A DNA stretch of 64,000 bases from Mesonia oceanica (GCF_902499555.1 NZ_CABVMM010000003.1:310001-374000); one strand, 5' to 3'; counted from the stretch's first letter, positions 8,468-16,421 are shown. A program made the numbers and translations. The notes: a model not told the origin generated them from the sequence alone.

Positions 8468-8968
8468 ATGATCGAAGAAAAAGCACATATTTCAGAAGAA
8501 TTAGAACCGATTCTTATGCAAGTTTCGGATCCTGAAATACCCGTGCTTTCCATTATCGATTTAGGTGTGGTTCGTTCAGCAGAAATTCATAACGGGATTG
8601 TTGAGGTGAAAATCACCCCTACCTATAGTGGTTGCCCGGCGATGGATGTGATTGGAGACGATATTAAAAGCGCACTTTTAGAGGCCGGTTACGAAGCCAA
8701 AGTCGATTTAGTTTTGTCGCCCGCTTGGTCCACCGACTGGATTACTGAAGCAGGAAGAAAAGCTTTGGAAGATTACGGGATTGCCGCACCACTAGAAGCT
8801 AGCGCCGATAAAAAAGCTTTACTGGGAGAAACCCAAGTTGTAAAATGTACCCACTGTGGTTCTAAAAATACACAAATGGTCAGTCAGTTTGGTTCTACCG
8901 CTTGCAAAGCCTTGTTTAAGTGCAACGACTGCCAAGAACCGTTTGACTATTTTAAATGTTTAATCTGA
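8468..8968 (+). CDS. paaD: Phenylacetate pathway protein PaaD (Fe-S maturation)
   Basis: The product has 166 residues. The N-terminal MIP18/DUF59-type domain has VSDPEIPVLSIIDLGVVRSA and a cysteine in YSGCPAMDV. The C-terminal zinc ribbon has CTHCGSKNTQ and CNDCQEPFDYFKC. PaaD is required for epoxidase activity, probably by maturing the PaaE iron-sulfur cluster or PaaA diiron site. Together with paaE, A, B and C it completes the epoxidase gene set. Confidence 0.95.
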   Translation: MIEEKAHISEELEPILMQVSDPEIPVLSIIDLGVVRSAEIHNGIVEVKITPTYSGCPAMDVIGDDIKSALLEAGYEAKVDLVLSPAWSTDWITEAGRKALEDYGIAAPLEASADKKALLGETQVVKCTHCGSKNTQMVSQFGSTACKALFKCNDCQEPFDYFKCLI

Positions 8969-9046
8969 AGGAATTGAAATCAAATCTGAACTCGAAATTG
9001 AAAAGAGTTGAGAGGTTTTCGACTTCAATTTCATTTTCTAAAAAAT
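8969..9046. repeat. Low-complexity inverted arms without a gene (paaD-paaG spacer)
   Basis: The spacer is built of GAATTGAAAT / CGAAATTGAA type segments, with an inverted pair GAAATTGAA (8994-9002) and TTCAATTTC (9024-9032). It resembles the arms around the four-helix-bundle genes but contains no open frame of note. It could be an empty or deleted element, or simply compositional similarity. Confidence 0.4.
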
Positions 9047-9829
9047 ATGAGTAAAAGCATTCAAGTTGAAATAAAAGATCAAGTAGCTAAAATAAGCCTT
9101 AACCGACCTGAAGTCTTCAATAGCTTTAATCGAGAAATGGCATTTGCATTGCAAGATGAGTTAAAAAACTGCGCTTCCAATAAAGAGGTTCGAGCTATTT
9201 TATTAACCGGAAACGGCAAAGCCTTTTGTGCGGGACAAGACTTAAAAGAAGTGACCGATCCCGAGCTAAACCCAGGCTTTAAATCTATTCTAGAAGAACA
9301 TTACAATCCTATTATTCAATTAATCAGGAGCATCGGTAAACCGATTGTTGCTGCTGTAAATGGAGTAGCTGCTGGTGCCGGGGCAAATATTGCATTAGCC
9401 TGCGATATCGTGGTTGCTACAGAACACGCTGCCTTTATTCAGGCATTTAGTAAGATAGGTTTAATTCCCGATAGTGCGGGAACGTTCTTTTTACCCAGAT
9501 TAATCGGTTTTCAAAAAGCATCAGCATTAGCGATGTTAGGTGATAAAGTTTCTGCGGAAGAAGCCGAACGCATAGGAATGATTTATAAATATTTTTCAGC
9601 AGCTTCCTTTGAAGAAGAAACTTGGAAGATGGTTAGCCAACTTGCTAAAATGCCAACCAAAGCATTAGCCTTAACCAAAGAAGCCCTTAATCAATCCTTA
9701 ACCAGTAATTTAGAAGAGCAATTGGCTTTAGAATCTAAAAACCAGATTGAAGCCGCTTCCACAGCAGATTATCAAGAAGGCGTAAACGCTTTTATCGAAA
9801 AAAGAAAACCAAATTTTAAAGGGAAATAA
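9047..9829 (+). CDS. paaG: Ring-1,2-epoxyphenylacetyl-CoA isomerase PaaG (crotonase family)
   Basis: The product converts the epoxide to oxepin-CoA and has 260 residues. The crotonase oxyanion-hole motifs are CAGQDLKE and GVAAGAGANIALACD. The PaaG-type catalytic aspartate is D142 in GLIPDSAGTFFLPRL, where hydratases usually have Glu/Gly. The ATG at 9047 (MSKSIQVE) fits the family start; the upstream in-frame TTG at 9008 would add 13 unrelated residues derived from the repeat-like spacer. PaaG rather than PaaF is chosen from the IPD motif. Confidence 0.88.
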   Translation: MSKSIQVEIKDQVAKISLNRPEVFNSFNREMAFALQDELKNCASNKEVRAILLTGNGKAFCAGQDLKEVTDPELNPGFKSILEEHYNPIIQLIRSIGKPIVAAVNGVAAGAGANIALACDIVVATEHAAFIQAFSKIGLIPDSAGTFFLPRLIGFQKASALAMLGDKVSAEEAERIGMIYKYFSAASFEEETWKMVSQLAKMPTKALALTKEALNQSLTSNLEEQLALESKNQIEAASTADYQEGVNAFIEKRKPNFKGK

Positions 9830-9860
9830 ACTATTTCAAACTTAGAAATTGCAAATTTTC

Positions 9861-10427
9861 TATTTCAAATTTGAATGAGCTTGTAGTAAAACTTAATTAG
9901 GTAATTTATGAAGGTAGATGATATAATAAAAGTCATGAATATTTGATGTAGATAACTGAAATTAAAAATAAAAATTTGAAAGAAATATGACCTCGGAAGA
10001 ATTAGAAAATAGATTAATTGATTTTGCTGTAAGTTGTATTAAAGCAACTAAGCATTCAGATCAAAGTTTTGCGTCTCAACATTTATGTAGTCAATTAATA
10101 CGTTCAGCTACGAGTGTTGCACTAAATTATTCAGAAGCTATTGCTGCGCAATCTGCAAGAGATTATATTCATAAAATGCAAATTTGTTTGAAGGAACTAA
10201 GAGAATCTAAAACAAATTTAAGAATTCAAAAAGGAGCAAATCTTCTGAAACAGATTGAGAAATTAGACAAATTAATAGATGAGTCTAATCAGCTTATTTT
10301 AATATTTTCTAAAAGTATTTCTACCTCAAAAAAGAAAAATAAATTAAAAAATTAAAAGACATAAAAATTCGGTTTAGAACTAAAACTAAATTTGAATTTT
10401 GAAATGAAACCTGAAAAATTTGAAATA
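9861..10427. repeat. Inverted arms flanking four-helix-bundle gene 2
   Basis: TATTTCAAATTT (9861-9872) and its exact reverse complement AAATTTGAAATA (10416-10427) bracket the gene 9987-10355; nearby TATTTCAAA (9832-9840) and AAATTTGAATTTTGAAAT (10388-10405) extend the likeness. The arms are AT-rich and simple, so a chance match is possible. Confidence 0.45.
9987..10355 (+). CDS. Four-helix-bundle protein (23S rRNA intervening-sequence family), copy 2
   Basis: The 122-residue helical protein is related to copy 1: HLCSQLIRSATSVALNYSEA and KMQICLKELRESKTNLRI align with YLAKQLIRSSCSAALNYGE and KLRICLKELRECLRNLNI. It has a lysine-rich C-terminus. It lies between paaG and paaH in a 600-bp spacer of simple AT-rich sequence. 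The gene is intact and has a plausible ATG (9987). The function of the family is unknown; its repeated presence in one operon suggests mobility or a shared RNA-level role. Confidence 0.83.
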   Translation: MTSEELENRLIDFAVSCIKATKHSDQSFASQHLCSQLIRSATSVALNYSEAIAAQSARDYIHKMQICLKELRESKTNLRIQKGANLLKQIEKLDKLIDESNQLILIFSKSISTSKKKNKLKN

Positions 10428-10428
10428 T

Positions 10429-11601
10429 ATGACTGTCGGAATCATAGGTAGCGGAACCATGGGAAGTGGAATAGCACAAGTAGCAGCCACGGCCGGTTGT
10501 ACCGTGAAAGTTTACGATACCAACCAAGAAGCTTTAACCAAAAGTGAAGCGAAGCTCGATAAAGTTTTACTTCGTCTCATTGAAAAAGAACGAATTGACG
10601 AAGCTGAAAAAAATAGGATTCAAGGAAATATCACTTATGTAAATACGATACAAGAACTTTCTGACGCCGATTTAACGATTGAGGCGATTATCGAAAACCT
10701 TGAAATCAAACAAAAAGTATTTCGCGAATTAGAAGCTTGCCAACGAGAAGATGCAATTATAGCCTCTAATACCAGTTCTTTATCCATAGCTTCCATTGCA
10801 TCGGCATTAGAACATCCGGAACGAGTGATTGGCGTTCATTTTTTTAACCCAGCACCATTAATGCCGTTGGTCGAAATTATTCCGGCCGTACAAACTTCTG
10901 AAGCTGTAAAAGAAAAAGTAGTTCAAATTATAGCCGACTGGAAGAAAGTAGGAGTATTAGCGAAAGATACACCGGGATTCATTGTCAACCGAGTAGCACG
11001 GCCGTTTTATGGAGAAGCACTAAGAATTTATGAAGAAGGCAAAGCCGATATTCCAACCATCGATCAAGCATTAAAAGATTTAGGAGGCTTTCGAATGGGG
11101 CCATTCGAGTTGATGGATTTTATTGGTCACGACGTGAATTACACCGTTACAGAAACCGTGTTCAAAGAATTTTATTACGATCCGCGTTACAAACCTTCTT
11201 TTACGCAAAAACGTTTAAAAGAAGCAGGCTATTTAGGTCGTAAAACCGGAAAAGGTTTCTACGATTACAAGGAAGGAAAGATTGATAAAAGTCGTCATCC
11301 TGAACTTGATTCAGGATCTCATCAAAATGAGTTTTCCCAAAAAATACTCGACCGGGTTTTAGTCATGCTTATCAACGAAGCAGCAGATGCTTTGTTTTTA
11401 AATATCGCCACCGCAAAAGATATCGATTTAGCCATGACCAAAGGCGTAAATTACCCTAAAGGATTGTTAGCTTGGGCTAACGAAAAAGGAATCGATTGGT
11501 GTGTTGAAAGTATGGATGCGCTTTACAACGAATACCACGAGGACCGTTACCGTTGCAGCCCGTTATTGAGAAAAATGGCACGTGAAGGGAATAGGTTTTA
11601 G
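10429..11601 (+). CDS. paaH: 3-hydroxyadipyl-CoA dehydrogenase PaaH, with in-frame repeat insertion
   Basis: This NAD-dependent 3-hydroxyacyl-CoA dehydrogenase carries out the beta-oxidation step after ring opening. The Rossmann motif is GIIGSGTMGSGIAQ, the catalytic His is in GVHFFNPAPLMPLVE, and the C-terminal helical domains include GFIVNRVARPFYGEA and GRKTGKGFYDY. ATG 10429 (MTVGIIGSG) is preferred to the TTG at 10420. Residues about 288-298 (SRHPELDSGSH) are encoded by a family C palindromic repeat that sits in frame in the linker between the two C-terminal helical segments; the frame remains open to the end. Confidence 0.95.
   Translation: MTVGIIGSGTMGSGIAQVAATAGCTVKVYDTNQEALTKSEAKLDKVLLRLIEKERIDEAEKNRIQGNITYVNTIQELSDADLTIEAIIENLEIKQKVFRELEACQREDAIIASNTSSLSIASIASALEHPERVIGVHFFNPAPLMPLVEIIPAVQTSEAVKEKVVQIIADWKKVGVLAKDTPGFIVNRVARPFYGEALRIYEEGKADIPTIDQALKDLGGFRMGPFELMDFIGHDVNYTVTETVFKEFYYDPRYKPSFTQKRLKEAGYLGRKTGKGFYDYKEGKIDKSRHPELDSGSHQNEFSQKILDRVLVMLINEAADALFLNIATAKDIDLAMTKGVNYPKGLLAWANEKGIDWCVESMDALYNEYHEDRYRCSPLLRKMAREGNRF
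11293..11322. repeat. Palindromic repeat, family C, inside the paaH coding region
   Basis: ATCCTGAA (11297-11304), loop CTTGA, TTCAGGAT (11310-11317), flanked by CGTC and CTCAT. It shares its core with the intergenic copy at 8409-8437. It is translated as RHPELDSGS without interrupting the frame. Confidence 0.85.
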
Positions 11602-12030
11602 GTAGTAGGTTTTAGGGAATAGGAATTAGGAAAATTATGAGGTCAAATTATCATTTTAAATTCGAAGATTTAAAAGTTTACCAAAAGGCAATGGATTTTG
11701 GGGAACTTGTGCATCATCAGACCAAAACGTTTCCAAAAGAAGAAAGATTTGAGTTGACCTCACAATTTAAGAGAGCAAGCGATTCGATCGCTCTAAATAT
11801 AGCAGAAGGTTCTGCTGGAACAGATAAACAATTTTATAATTATTTAGGTAATGCATATCATAGTATGCATGAATGCGTTTCTTGTAGTTCTAAAGCATTT
11901 CTTCGAAAGTATATTGATGAAGAAAAAAATGAGGAAAACCGAAAAAACTTAACAGAACTTGCAAAAATGATAAGTATACTTCGCAAGAAAATATCACAAA
12001 GATTATGAAAGAAGATAACCTAAAACCTAT
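11591..12030. repeat. Inverted arms flanking four-helix-bundle gene 3
   Basis: ATAGGTTTTAGGT (11591-11603) has an exact 13-base inverted partner, ACCTAAAACCTAT (12018-12030). The left arm continues as tandem TAGGTTTTAGGGAATAGGAA units and the right arm as CCTAATACCTAAAA. The right arm lies inside the first codons of paaI. Confidence 0.65.
11637..12008 (+). CDS. Four-helix-bundle protein (23S rRNA intervening-sequence family), copy 3
   Basis: The 123-residue product is the most typical family member of the three: FKFEDLKVYQKAMDFGELVH, FELTSQFKRASDSIALNIAE, then GSAGTDKQFYNYLGNAYHSM and a cysteine-containing helix HECVSCSSKA. It is clearly a different lineage from copies 1 and 2. It sits between paaH and paaI with TAGGTTTTAGG-type inverted arms. 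The stop overlaps the annotated paaI start (ATGA at 12005), so translation may be coupled. Confidence 0.9.
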   Translation: MRSNYHFKFEDLKVYQKAMDFGELVHHQTKTFPKEERFELTSQFKRASDSIALNIAEGSAGTDKQFYNYLGNAYHSMHECVSCSSKAFLRKYIDEEKNEENRKNLTELAKMISILRKKISQRL

Positions 12031-12433
12031 TTCCCCTCGCCTAATACCTAAAAGGATGCTTTCCCTTGATGCTTTTAGTCAATGGCTAGGTATTGAAATT
12101 GTAGAGGTTCGCGAAGGCTATTGCAAGGTGAAAATGACAGTGAGAAAAGAGATGCTTAACAGTATGAAAAAAGCACATGGTGGCATCACCTATTCGTTGG
12201 CAGATACGGCATTTGGTTTTGCTACCAATACGTATGGCAATAAAGCCGTTTCCATCGAAACTTCCATCAATCACATAGAAGCCTTAGAAGAAGGCGATGT
12301 AATTATTGCAGAGTCTGATGTGAAAAGTCAAAAAAATAAACTCGGTTTTTATATTGTTGAAGTGAAAAAAGAAAATCAATTAGTGGCACTTTTCAAAGGA
12401 GTCACCTATAAAACCAGTGCAAAATGGGAATAA
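12005..12433 (+). CDS. paaI: Hotdog-fold acyl-CoA thioesterase PaaI
   Basis: The 142-residue hotdog thioesterase hydrolyses dead-end ring-hydroxylated phenylacetyl-CoA and so rescues free CoA. The motif HGGITYSLADTAFGFATN contains the usual His-Gly-Gly and catalytic Asp. Two starts are possible: ATG 12005, overlapping the previous stop, or ATG 12056 (MLSLDAFSQWLGIE), preceded by AAAAGG. Residues 5-16 from the first start are encoded by the right arm of the neighbouring insertion, so the original N-terminus seems to have been replaced. Confidence 0.93.
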   Translation: MKEDNLKPISPRLIPKRMLSLDAFSQWLGIEIVEVREGYCKVKMTVRKEMLNSMKKAHGGITYSLADTAFGFATNTYGNKAVSIETSINHIEALEEGDVIIAESDVKSQKNKLGFYIVEVKKENQLVALFKGVTYKTSAKWE

Positions 12434-12480
12434 ACAAATGCAACACTCAATTTGTTGAAGTGTAAAATTAAAATAGTAAG

Positions 12481-12582
12481 GGCGCAACCCTAGCGGGTCG
12501 GGCTTTCGTGAGTCGCTTTTTTCAATTCCTGCGCAGGCAGGAATCTCAAAAGAGCTCCAACAATCACTCAATCCCTTGCGCA
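12481..12582. repeat. Long palindromic repeat, family D copy 1, with family A nested at its apex
   Basis: Left arm GGCGCAACCC...GGGCTTTCGTGAGTCGCTTT and right arm AAAAGAGCTCCAACAATCAC...TCCCTTGCGC match family D copy 3 at 24508-24616 closely (23 of 24 bases in the left inner arm). Between the arms lies a complete family A palindrome (12525-12547) in place of the T/A-rich loop. It fills the paaI-paaJ spacer. Confidence 0.75.
12525..12547. repeat. Palindromic repeat, family A (nested in family D copy 1)
   Basis: ATTCCTGCGCAGGCAGGAAT followed by CTC; hairpin TTCCTGC, loop GCAG, GCAGGAA. It is identical over the core to the copy at 17384-17407. It sits exactly between the two arms of the larger repeat. 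Confidence 0.85.
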
Positions 12583-12604
12583 AAAACTTAAAAAGAAGAG
12601 AAAA

Positions 12605-13816
12605 ATGAACACATACATTATAGACGGAATAAGAACTCCCATCGGAAATTACAAAGGAACTTTATCTCCCGTAAGAACCGACGATTTAGGAGCTTTGGTC
12701 ATCAAAGAAATAGTCAAACGAAATCCTAACATTCCTAAAGAAGCTTACGACGACGTCATTTTAGGCTGTGCTAACCAAGCTGGAGAAGATAACAGAAACG
12801 TGGCCAGAATGTGCTCATTATTGGCCGGTTTACCCTATTCTGTTCCTGGAGAAACAGTGAATAGATTATGCAGCAGTGGTCTTTCCGCTATTATTCACGC
12901 CAATCGTGCGATAAAAGCCGGTGACGGAGATGTGTTTATTTCCGGTGGAGTCGAACATATGACGCGCGGCCCTTATGCCATTGCCAAACCTTCCAGTGCT
13001 TTTGGGAACGATGCTAAAATGTACGATACCAGTTTCGGGTGGCGTTTCGTTAACCCAAAAATGCACGACATGTATGGCACCGATGGAATGGGCGTTACCG
13101 CAGAAAATTTAGTTGATAAATATAACATCTCCAGAGAAGATCAAGATGCCTTTGCATATTGGAGTCAGATGAAAGCGAGCAAGGCACAAGAAAACGGTCG
13201 TTTAGACAAAGAAATTGTCACCGTAGAAATTCCGCAGCGTAAAAAAGACCCTATTCAATTTAGTAAAGATGAATTTATCAAACCTTCTACTTCCAAAGAA
13301 ATTTTAGCAAAATTACGTCCGGCTTTTCGTAAAGAAGGCGGAAGCGTAACTGCCGGAAATTCTTCAGGATTAAACGATGGAGCTGCTGCCACCATTATTG
13401 CTTCAGAAAAAGCCGTAGAAAAATACGGATTAAAACCGATGGCAAAAATCTTAAGTTCAGCAGTAGTTGGTGTAGAACCAAGAATTATGGGGATTGGTCC
13501 GGTACAAGCTTCCAATAAAGCCTTAGAAAAAGCAGGGTTGACCATGGATGATATGGATGTGATCGAATTGAATGAAGCCTTCGCTGCGCAAGCCTTAGCT
13601 TGTATTCGTGAATGGGGCTTAGAAGATGACGATCCCAGATTAAACCCGAATGGTGGTGCTATTGCTATTGGTCACCCGCTGGGAGTTACCGGAGCAAGAT
13701 TAGCACATTCTGCCGCTTTAGAATTGCAATTAACCGGTAAGAGATATGCTTTAGTGACGATGTGCGTAGGCGTAGGACAAGGTTATGCTGCAGTCATTGA
13801 AAATGTTTCGGCTTAG
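12605..13816 (+). CDS. paaJ: 3-oxoadipyl-CoA/3-oxo-5,6-dehydrosuberyl-CoA thiolase PaaJ
   Basis: This thiolase cleaves 3-oxo-5,6-dehydrosuberyl-CoA and 3-oxoadipyl-CoA to acetyl-CoA and shorter acyl-CoAs, ending in succinyl-CoA. It has 403 residues, the usual length. The nucleophile is C89 in NRLCSSGLSA, the catalytic H357 is in GGAIAIGHPLGVTGAR and the second cysteine is C387 in MCVGVGQGYA. The ATG at 12605 follows AAAAAGAAGAGAAAA. PaaJ/PcaF naming is supported by the cluster; the sequence alone would also fit a general acetyl-CoA acetyltransferase. Confidence 0.94.
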   Translation: MNTYIIDGIRTPIGNYKGTLSPVRTDDLGALVIKEIVKRNPNIPKEAYDDVILGCANQAGEDNRNVARMCSLLAGLPYSVPGETVNRLCSSGLSAIIHANRAIKAGDGDVFISGGVEHMTRGPYAIAKPSSAFGNDAKMYDTSFGWRFVNPKMHDMYGTDGMGVTAENLVDKYNISREDQDAFAYWSQMKASKAQENGRLDKEIVTVEIPQRKKDPIQFSKDEFIKPSTSKEILAKLRPAFRKEGGSVTAGNSSGLNDGAAATIIASEKAVEKYGLKPMAKILSSAVVGVEPRIMGIGPVQASNKALEKAGLTMDDMDVIELNEAFAAQALACIREWGLEDDDPRLNPNGGAIAIGHPLGVTGARLAHSAALELQLTGKRYALVTMCVGVGQGYAAVIENVSA

Positions 13817-13839
13817 GTAGGAAATTTGAAGTTCAAAAT

Positions 13840-13864
13840 GTCACCTCGAGCGGAGTCGAGAGGT
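13840..13864. repeat. Short palindromic repeat, family B
   Basis: GTCACCTCGAGCGGAGTCGA followed by GAGGT, in the paaJ-paaZ spacer. ACCTC and GAGGT pair at the ends. It is closely related to the copy nested in family D copy 2 at 16521-16546. Confidence 0.75.
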
Positions 13865-13884
13865 CAAACATAAAACACATAAGA

Positions 13885-16401
13885 ATGCAAAAAACACAAC
13901 ACTATATTTTAGGACAATGGGTCGACGGTCAAGGAGAGGGAACCCCGATTCTAGATTCGGTAACCGGCGAACATTTTACCAATGTCACCACCGAAGGAAT
14001 TGACGCTCCGGAAGTACTTCAATACGGAAGAGTAAAAGGAGAGGCCCTTCGTAAAATGACCTTTCAAGAACGCGGAAATATGCTGAAGAAGCTGGCCTTT
14101 CATCTTCAAAAACATAAACGTTCTTTTTATGAAATCAGTTATCGAAGTGGTTGTACCAAAATTGATAGTTGGATCGATATTGAAGGTGGTTTTGGTAACT
14201 TGTTTGCCAACGCTTCACTTCGTAAGTTATTCCCGAATCAGCCTTTCGATGTAGAAGGAGAACCGATTGATCTTTCTCGTGGCGGTAAATTTATGGCGCA
14301 TCATATTTTGGTTCCTAAAAATGGTGTTGCCGTTCATATCAATGCATTCAATTTTCCGGTTTGGGGAATGTTAGAAAAATGTGCCGTCAATTGGATGGCA
14401 GGAATGCCGGCAGTCGTGCTGCCTGCACCTCAAAGTGCGTATTTAACCGAAGCAGTAGTGAAGGTAATTATCGCTTCCGGAATTTTACCGGAAGGGGCAT
14501 TACAATTGATTAGCGGAACCAAAAAAGATATTTTCGATACCATCGCATCTCAAGATGTAGTCACTTTTACCGGTTCTGCGGCAACAGGTAGAAAACTAAA
14601 AACGCATCCAAGATTAATCGAAGAGTCCGTGCCATTTACGATGGAAGCCGATTCACTCAATGCTTGTATTTTGGGCGAAGATGCCGTTCCTGGAACACCT
14701 GAATTCAACCTCTTTATCAAAGAAGTCCGAAATGAAATGACGGTGAAATGCGGACAAAAGTGTACGGCCATTAGAAGAATTATCGTTCCGGAAAAATTAG
14801 TAGAAGATGTACAAATTGCTTTAGGGCAAGCACTCGATAAGGTGACCTACGGTGATCCTCGCTTAAAAGAGGTGAGAATGGGAACGTTGATTGATAAAAA
14901 ACAAGTAGAAAGCGTTAAAAATCAGGTACAAGAAATTGCCAAAACGGCGAATATCGTATATGGTGATTTTGAAGGAGGAAAAGCTATTGGTGCCGATTTT
15001 GATAAAGGTGCCTTTATCAAACCTATCTTGCTTCGAGAAGACCATCCTTTTAGTAACGAAGCAGCCCATATTACCGAAGCTTTTGGTCCGGTAAGTACCC
15101 TAATGCCGTATAAAGATTTAAATGAAGCAATAGAACTTTCTCGAAAAGGAAAAGGTTCGTTAGTGAGTTCCATCGCTACGAATGACAATAAAGTTGCAGC
15201 GGAATATACCGTAAAAGCAGCAACGCACCACGGTCGTATTTTAGTACTGAATCGCGAAAGTGCCAAGCAAAGTACCGGTCACGGTTCGCCATTACCAAAT
15301 CTTATTCACGGAGGTCCGGGACGTGCCGGTGGTGGAGAAGAAATGGGCGGTAAACGAGGAATTAAGCATTATATGCAGCGTTGCGCGATTCAAGGTTCAC
15401 CAACGACCATCAGCGAGATTACGGGAATTTACCAACCGAATGCCGATTATAAAGAAGCAGAAAAACATCCGTTTGCTTATCATTGGGAAGATATCAAACC
15501 GGGAATGTCCTTGCAAACACATAACCGAACGCTTACCGATACCGATATTATTAACTTCGGAAATCTAACTTGGGATCACTTCTATGCGCATACCGATATT
15601 ACTTCGTTGGAAGGAAGTATTTTCGAACAACGAACCGCACACGGTTATTTTATCATTTCTGCAGCGGCAGGATTGTTTGTGTACCCAAATAAAGGTCCGG
15701 TAGCAGCAAATTATGGTCTAGAAGAAATTAGATTCTTGCGTCCGCTGTATCATAACGATACCATTAATGTACGATTGACTTGTAAGCAAAAAGTAGATCG
15801 CGATCAAAAAGGAAAAGAATTGCCAAGCGGAATCGTAAAATGGTATGTAGAAGTTTTTGATGTAAATGCTACGGAAGAAGAAGAGAAATTGGTTGCCATT
15901 GCTACTATTTTAACGATGGTACAGAAAAAACAAACCACCTTTACAGAAATTACCGATTCAGTTTTTGAAAAAGCTTTGAATGGGTTAACGGAAGATACCA
16001 AACCGAATTGGGGGATGATGACAGCCCAACATATGGTGGAACATTTAGAAGATAGTTACCGAATTGCAGCCGGTGAAATTCAAGATTTTGAGGTTGCCAC
16101 TCCAGAAGATAAACTGGAAATGGTGCAGGAAACCTTGTGGAACTATAAACCAATGCCGAAGAATTTCAACTTTCCTTTTTATAAAGAAGGAGAATTGTTC
16201 AAGTTGAAACATGAAGATTTAGCTACGGCAAAAGAAAAGCTAAAGGAAGCCAAGGAGCAATACGAAAATTACTTTCAGGAACATCCGGAAGCAATTACGA
16301 AAAATGCGGTATTTGGCGAGCTCAACAAATTTGAATGGAAATTGTTGCACAGAAAGCACCTCAATCACCATTTTGAGCAGTTTGGATTATTAGAGAAATA
16401 G
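13885..16401 (+). CDS. paaZ: PaaZ oxepin-CoA hydrolase / semialdehyde dehydrogenase with extra C-terminal DinB-like domain
   Basis: This bifunctional enzyme opens oxepin-CoA and oxidises the resulting aldehyde. The aldehyde dehydrogenase domain (about 1-515) has catalytic C293 in CGQKCTAIRR and general base E254 in FTMEADSLNA. The MaoC-type hydratase domain (about 530-675) has NLTWDHFYAHTD and RTAHGYFIISAAAG. At 838 residues it is about 150 longer than E. coli PaaZ: residues about 685-838 (NWGMMTAQHMVEHLEDSYRI, ending HLNHHFEQFGLL) look like a DUF1569/DinB-type four-helix domain with conserved histidines. The role of this fusion is unknown. Confidence 0.95.
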   Translation: MQKTQHYILGQWVDGQGEGTPILDSVTGEHFTNVTTEGIDAPEVLQYGRVKGEALRKMTFQERGNMLKKLAFHLQKHKRSFYEISYRSGCTKIDSWIDIEGGFGNLFANASLRKLFPNQPFDVEGEPIDLSRGGKFMAHHILVPKNGVAVHINAFNFPVWGMLEKCAVNWMAGMPAVVLPAPQSAYLTEAVVKVIIASGILPEGALQLISGTKKDIFDTIASQDVVTFTGSAATGRKLKTHPRLIEESVPFTMEADSLNACILGEDAVPGTPEFNLFIKEVRNEMTVKCGQKCTAIRRIIVPEKLVEDVQIALGQALDKVTYGDPRLKEVRMGTLIDKKQVESVKNQVQEIAKTANIVYGDFEGGKAIGADFDKGAFIKPILLREDHPFSNEAAHITEAFGPVSTLMPYKDLNEAIELSRKGKGSLVSSIATNDNKVAAEYTVKAATHHGRILVLNRESAKQSTGHGSPLPNLIHGGPGRAGGGEEMGGKRGIKHYMQRCAIQGSPTTISEITGIYQPNADYKEAEKHPFAYHWEDIKPGMSLQTHNRTLTDTDIINFGNLTWDHFYAHTDITSLEGSIFEQRTAHGYFIISAAAGLFVYPNKGPVAANYGLEEIRFLRPLYHNDTINVRLTCKQKVDRDQKGKELPSGIVKWYVEVFDVNATEEEEKLVAIATILTMVQKKQTTFTEITDSVFEKALNGLTEDTKPNWGMMTAQHMVEHLEDSYRIAAGEIQDFEVATPEDKLEMVQETLWNYKPMPKNFNFPFYKEGELFKLKHEDLATAKEKLKEAKEQYENYFQEHPEAITKNAVFGELNKFEWKLLHRKHLNHHFEQFGLLEK

Positions 16402-16421
16402 AAAAGTATAAAATTAAAGTT

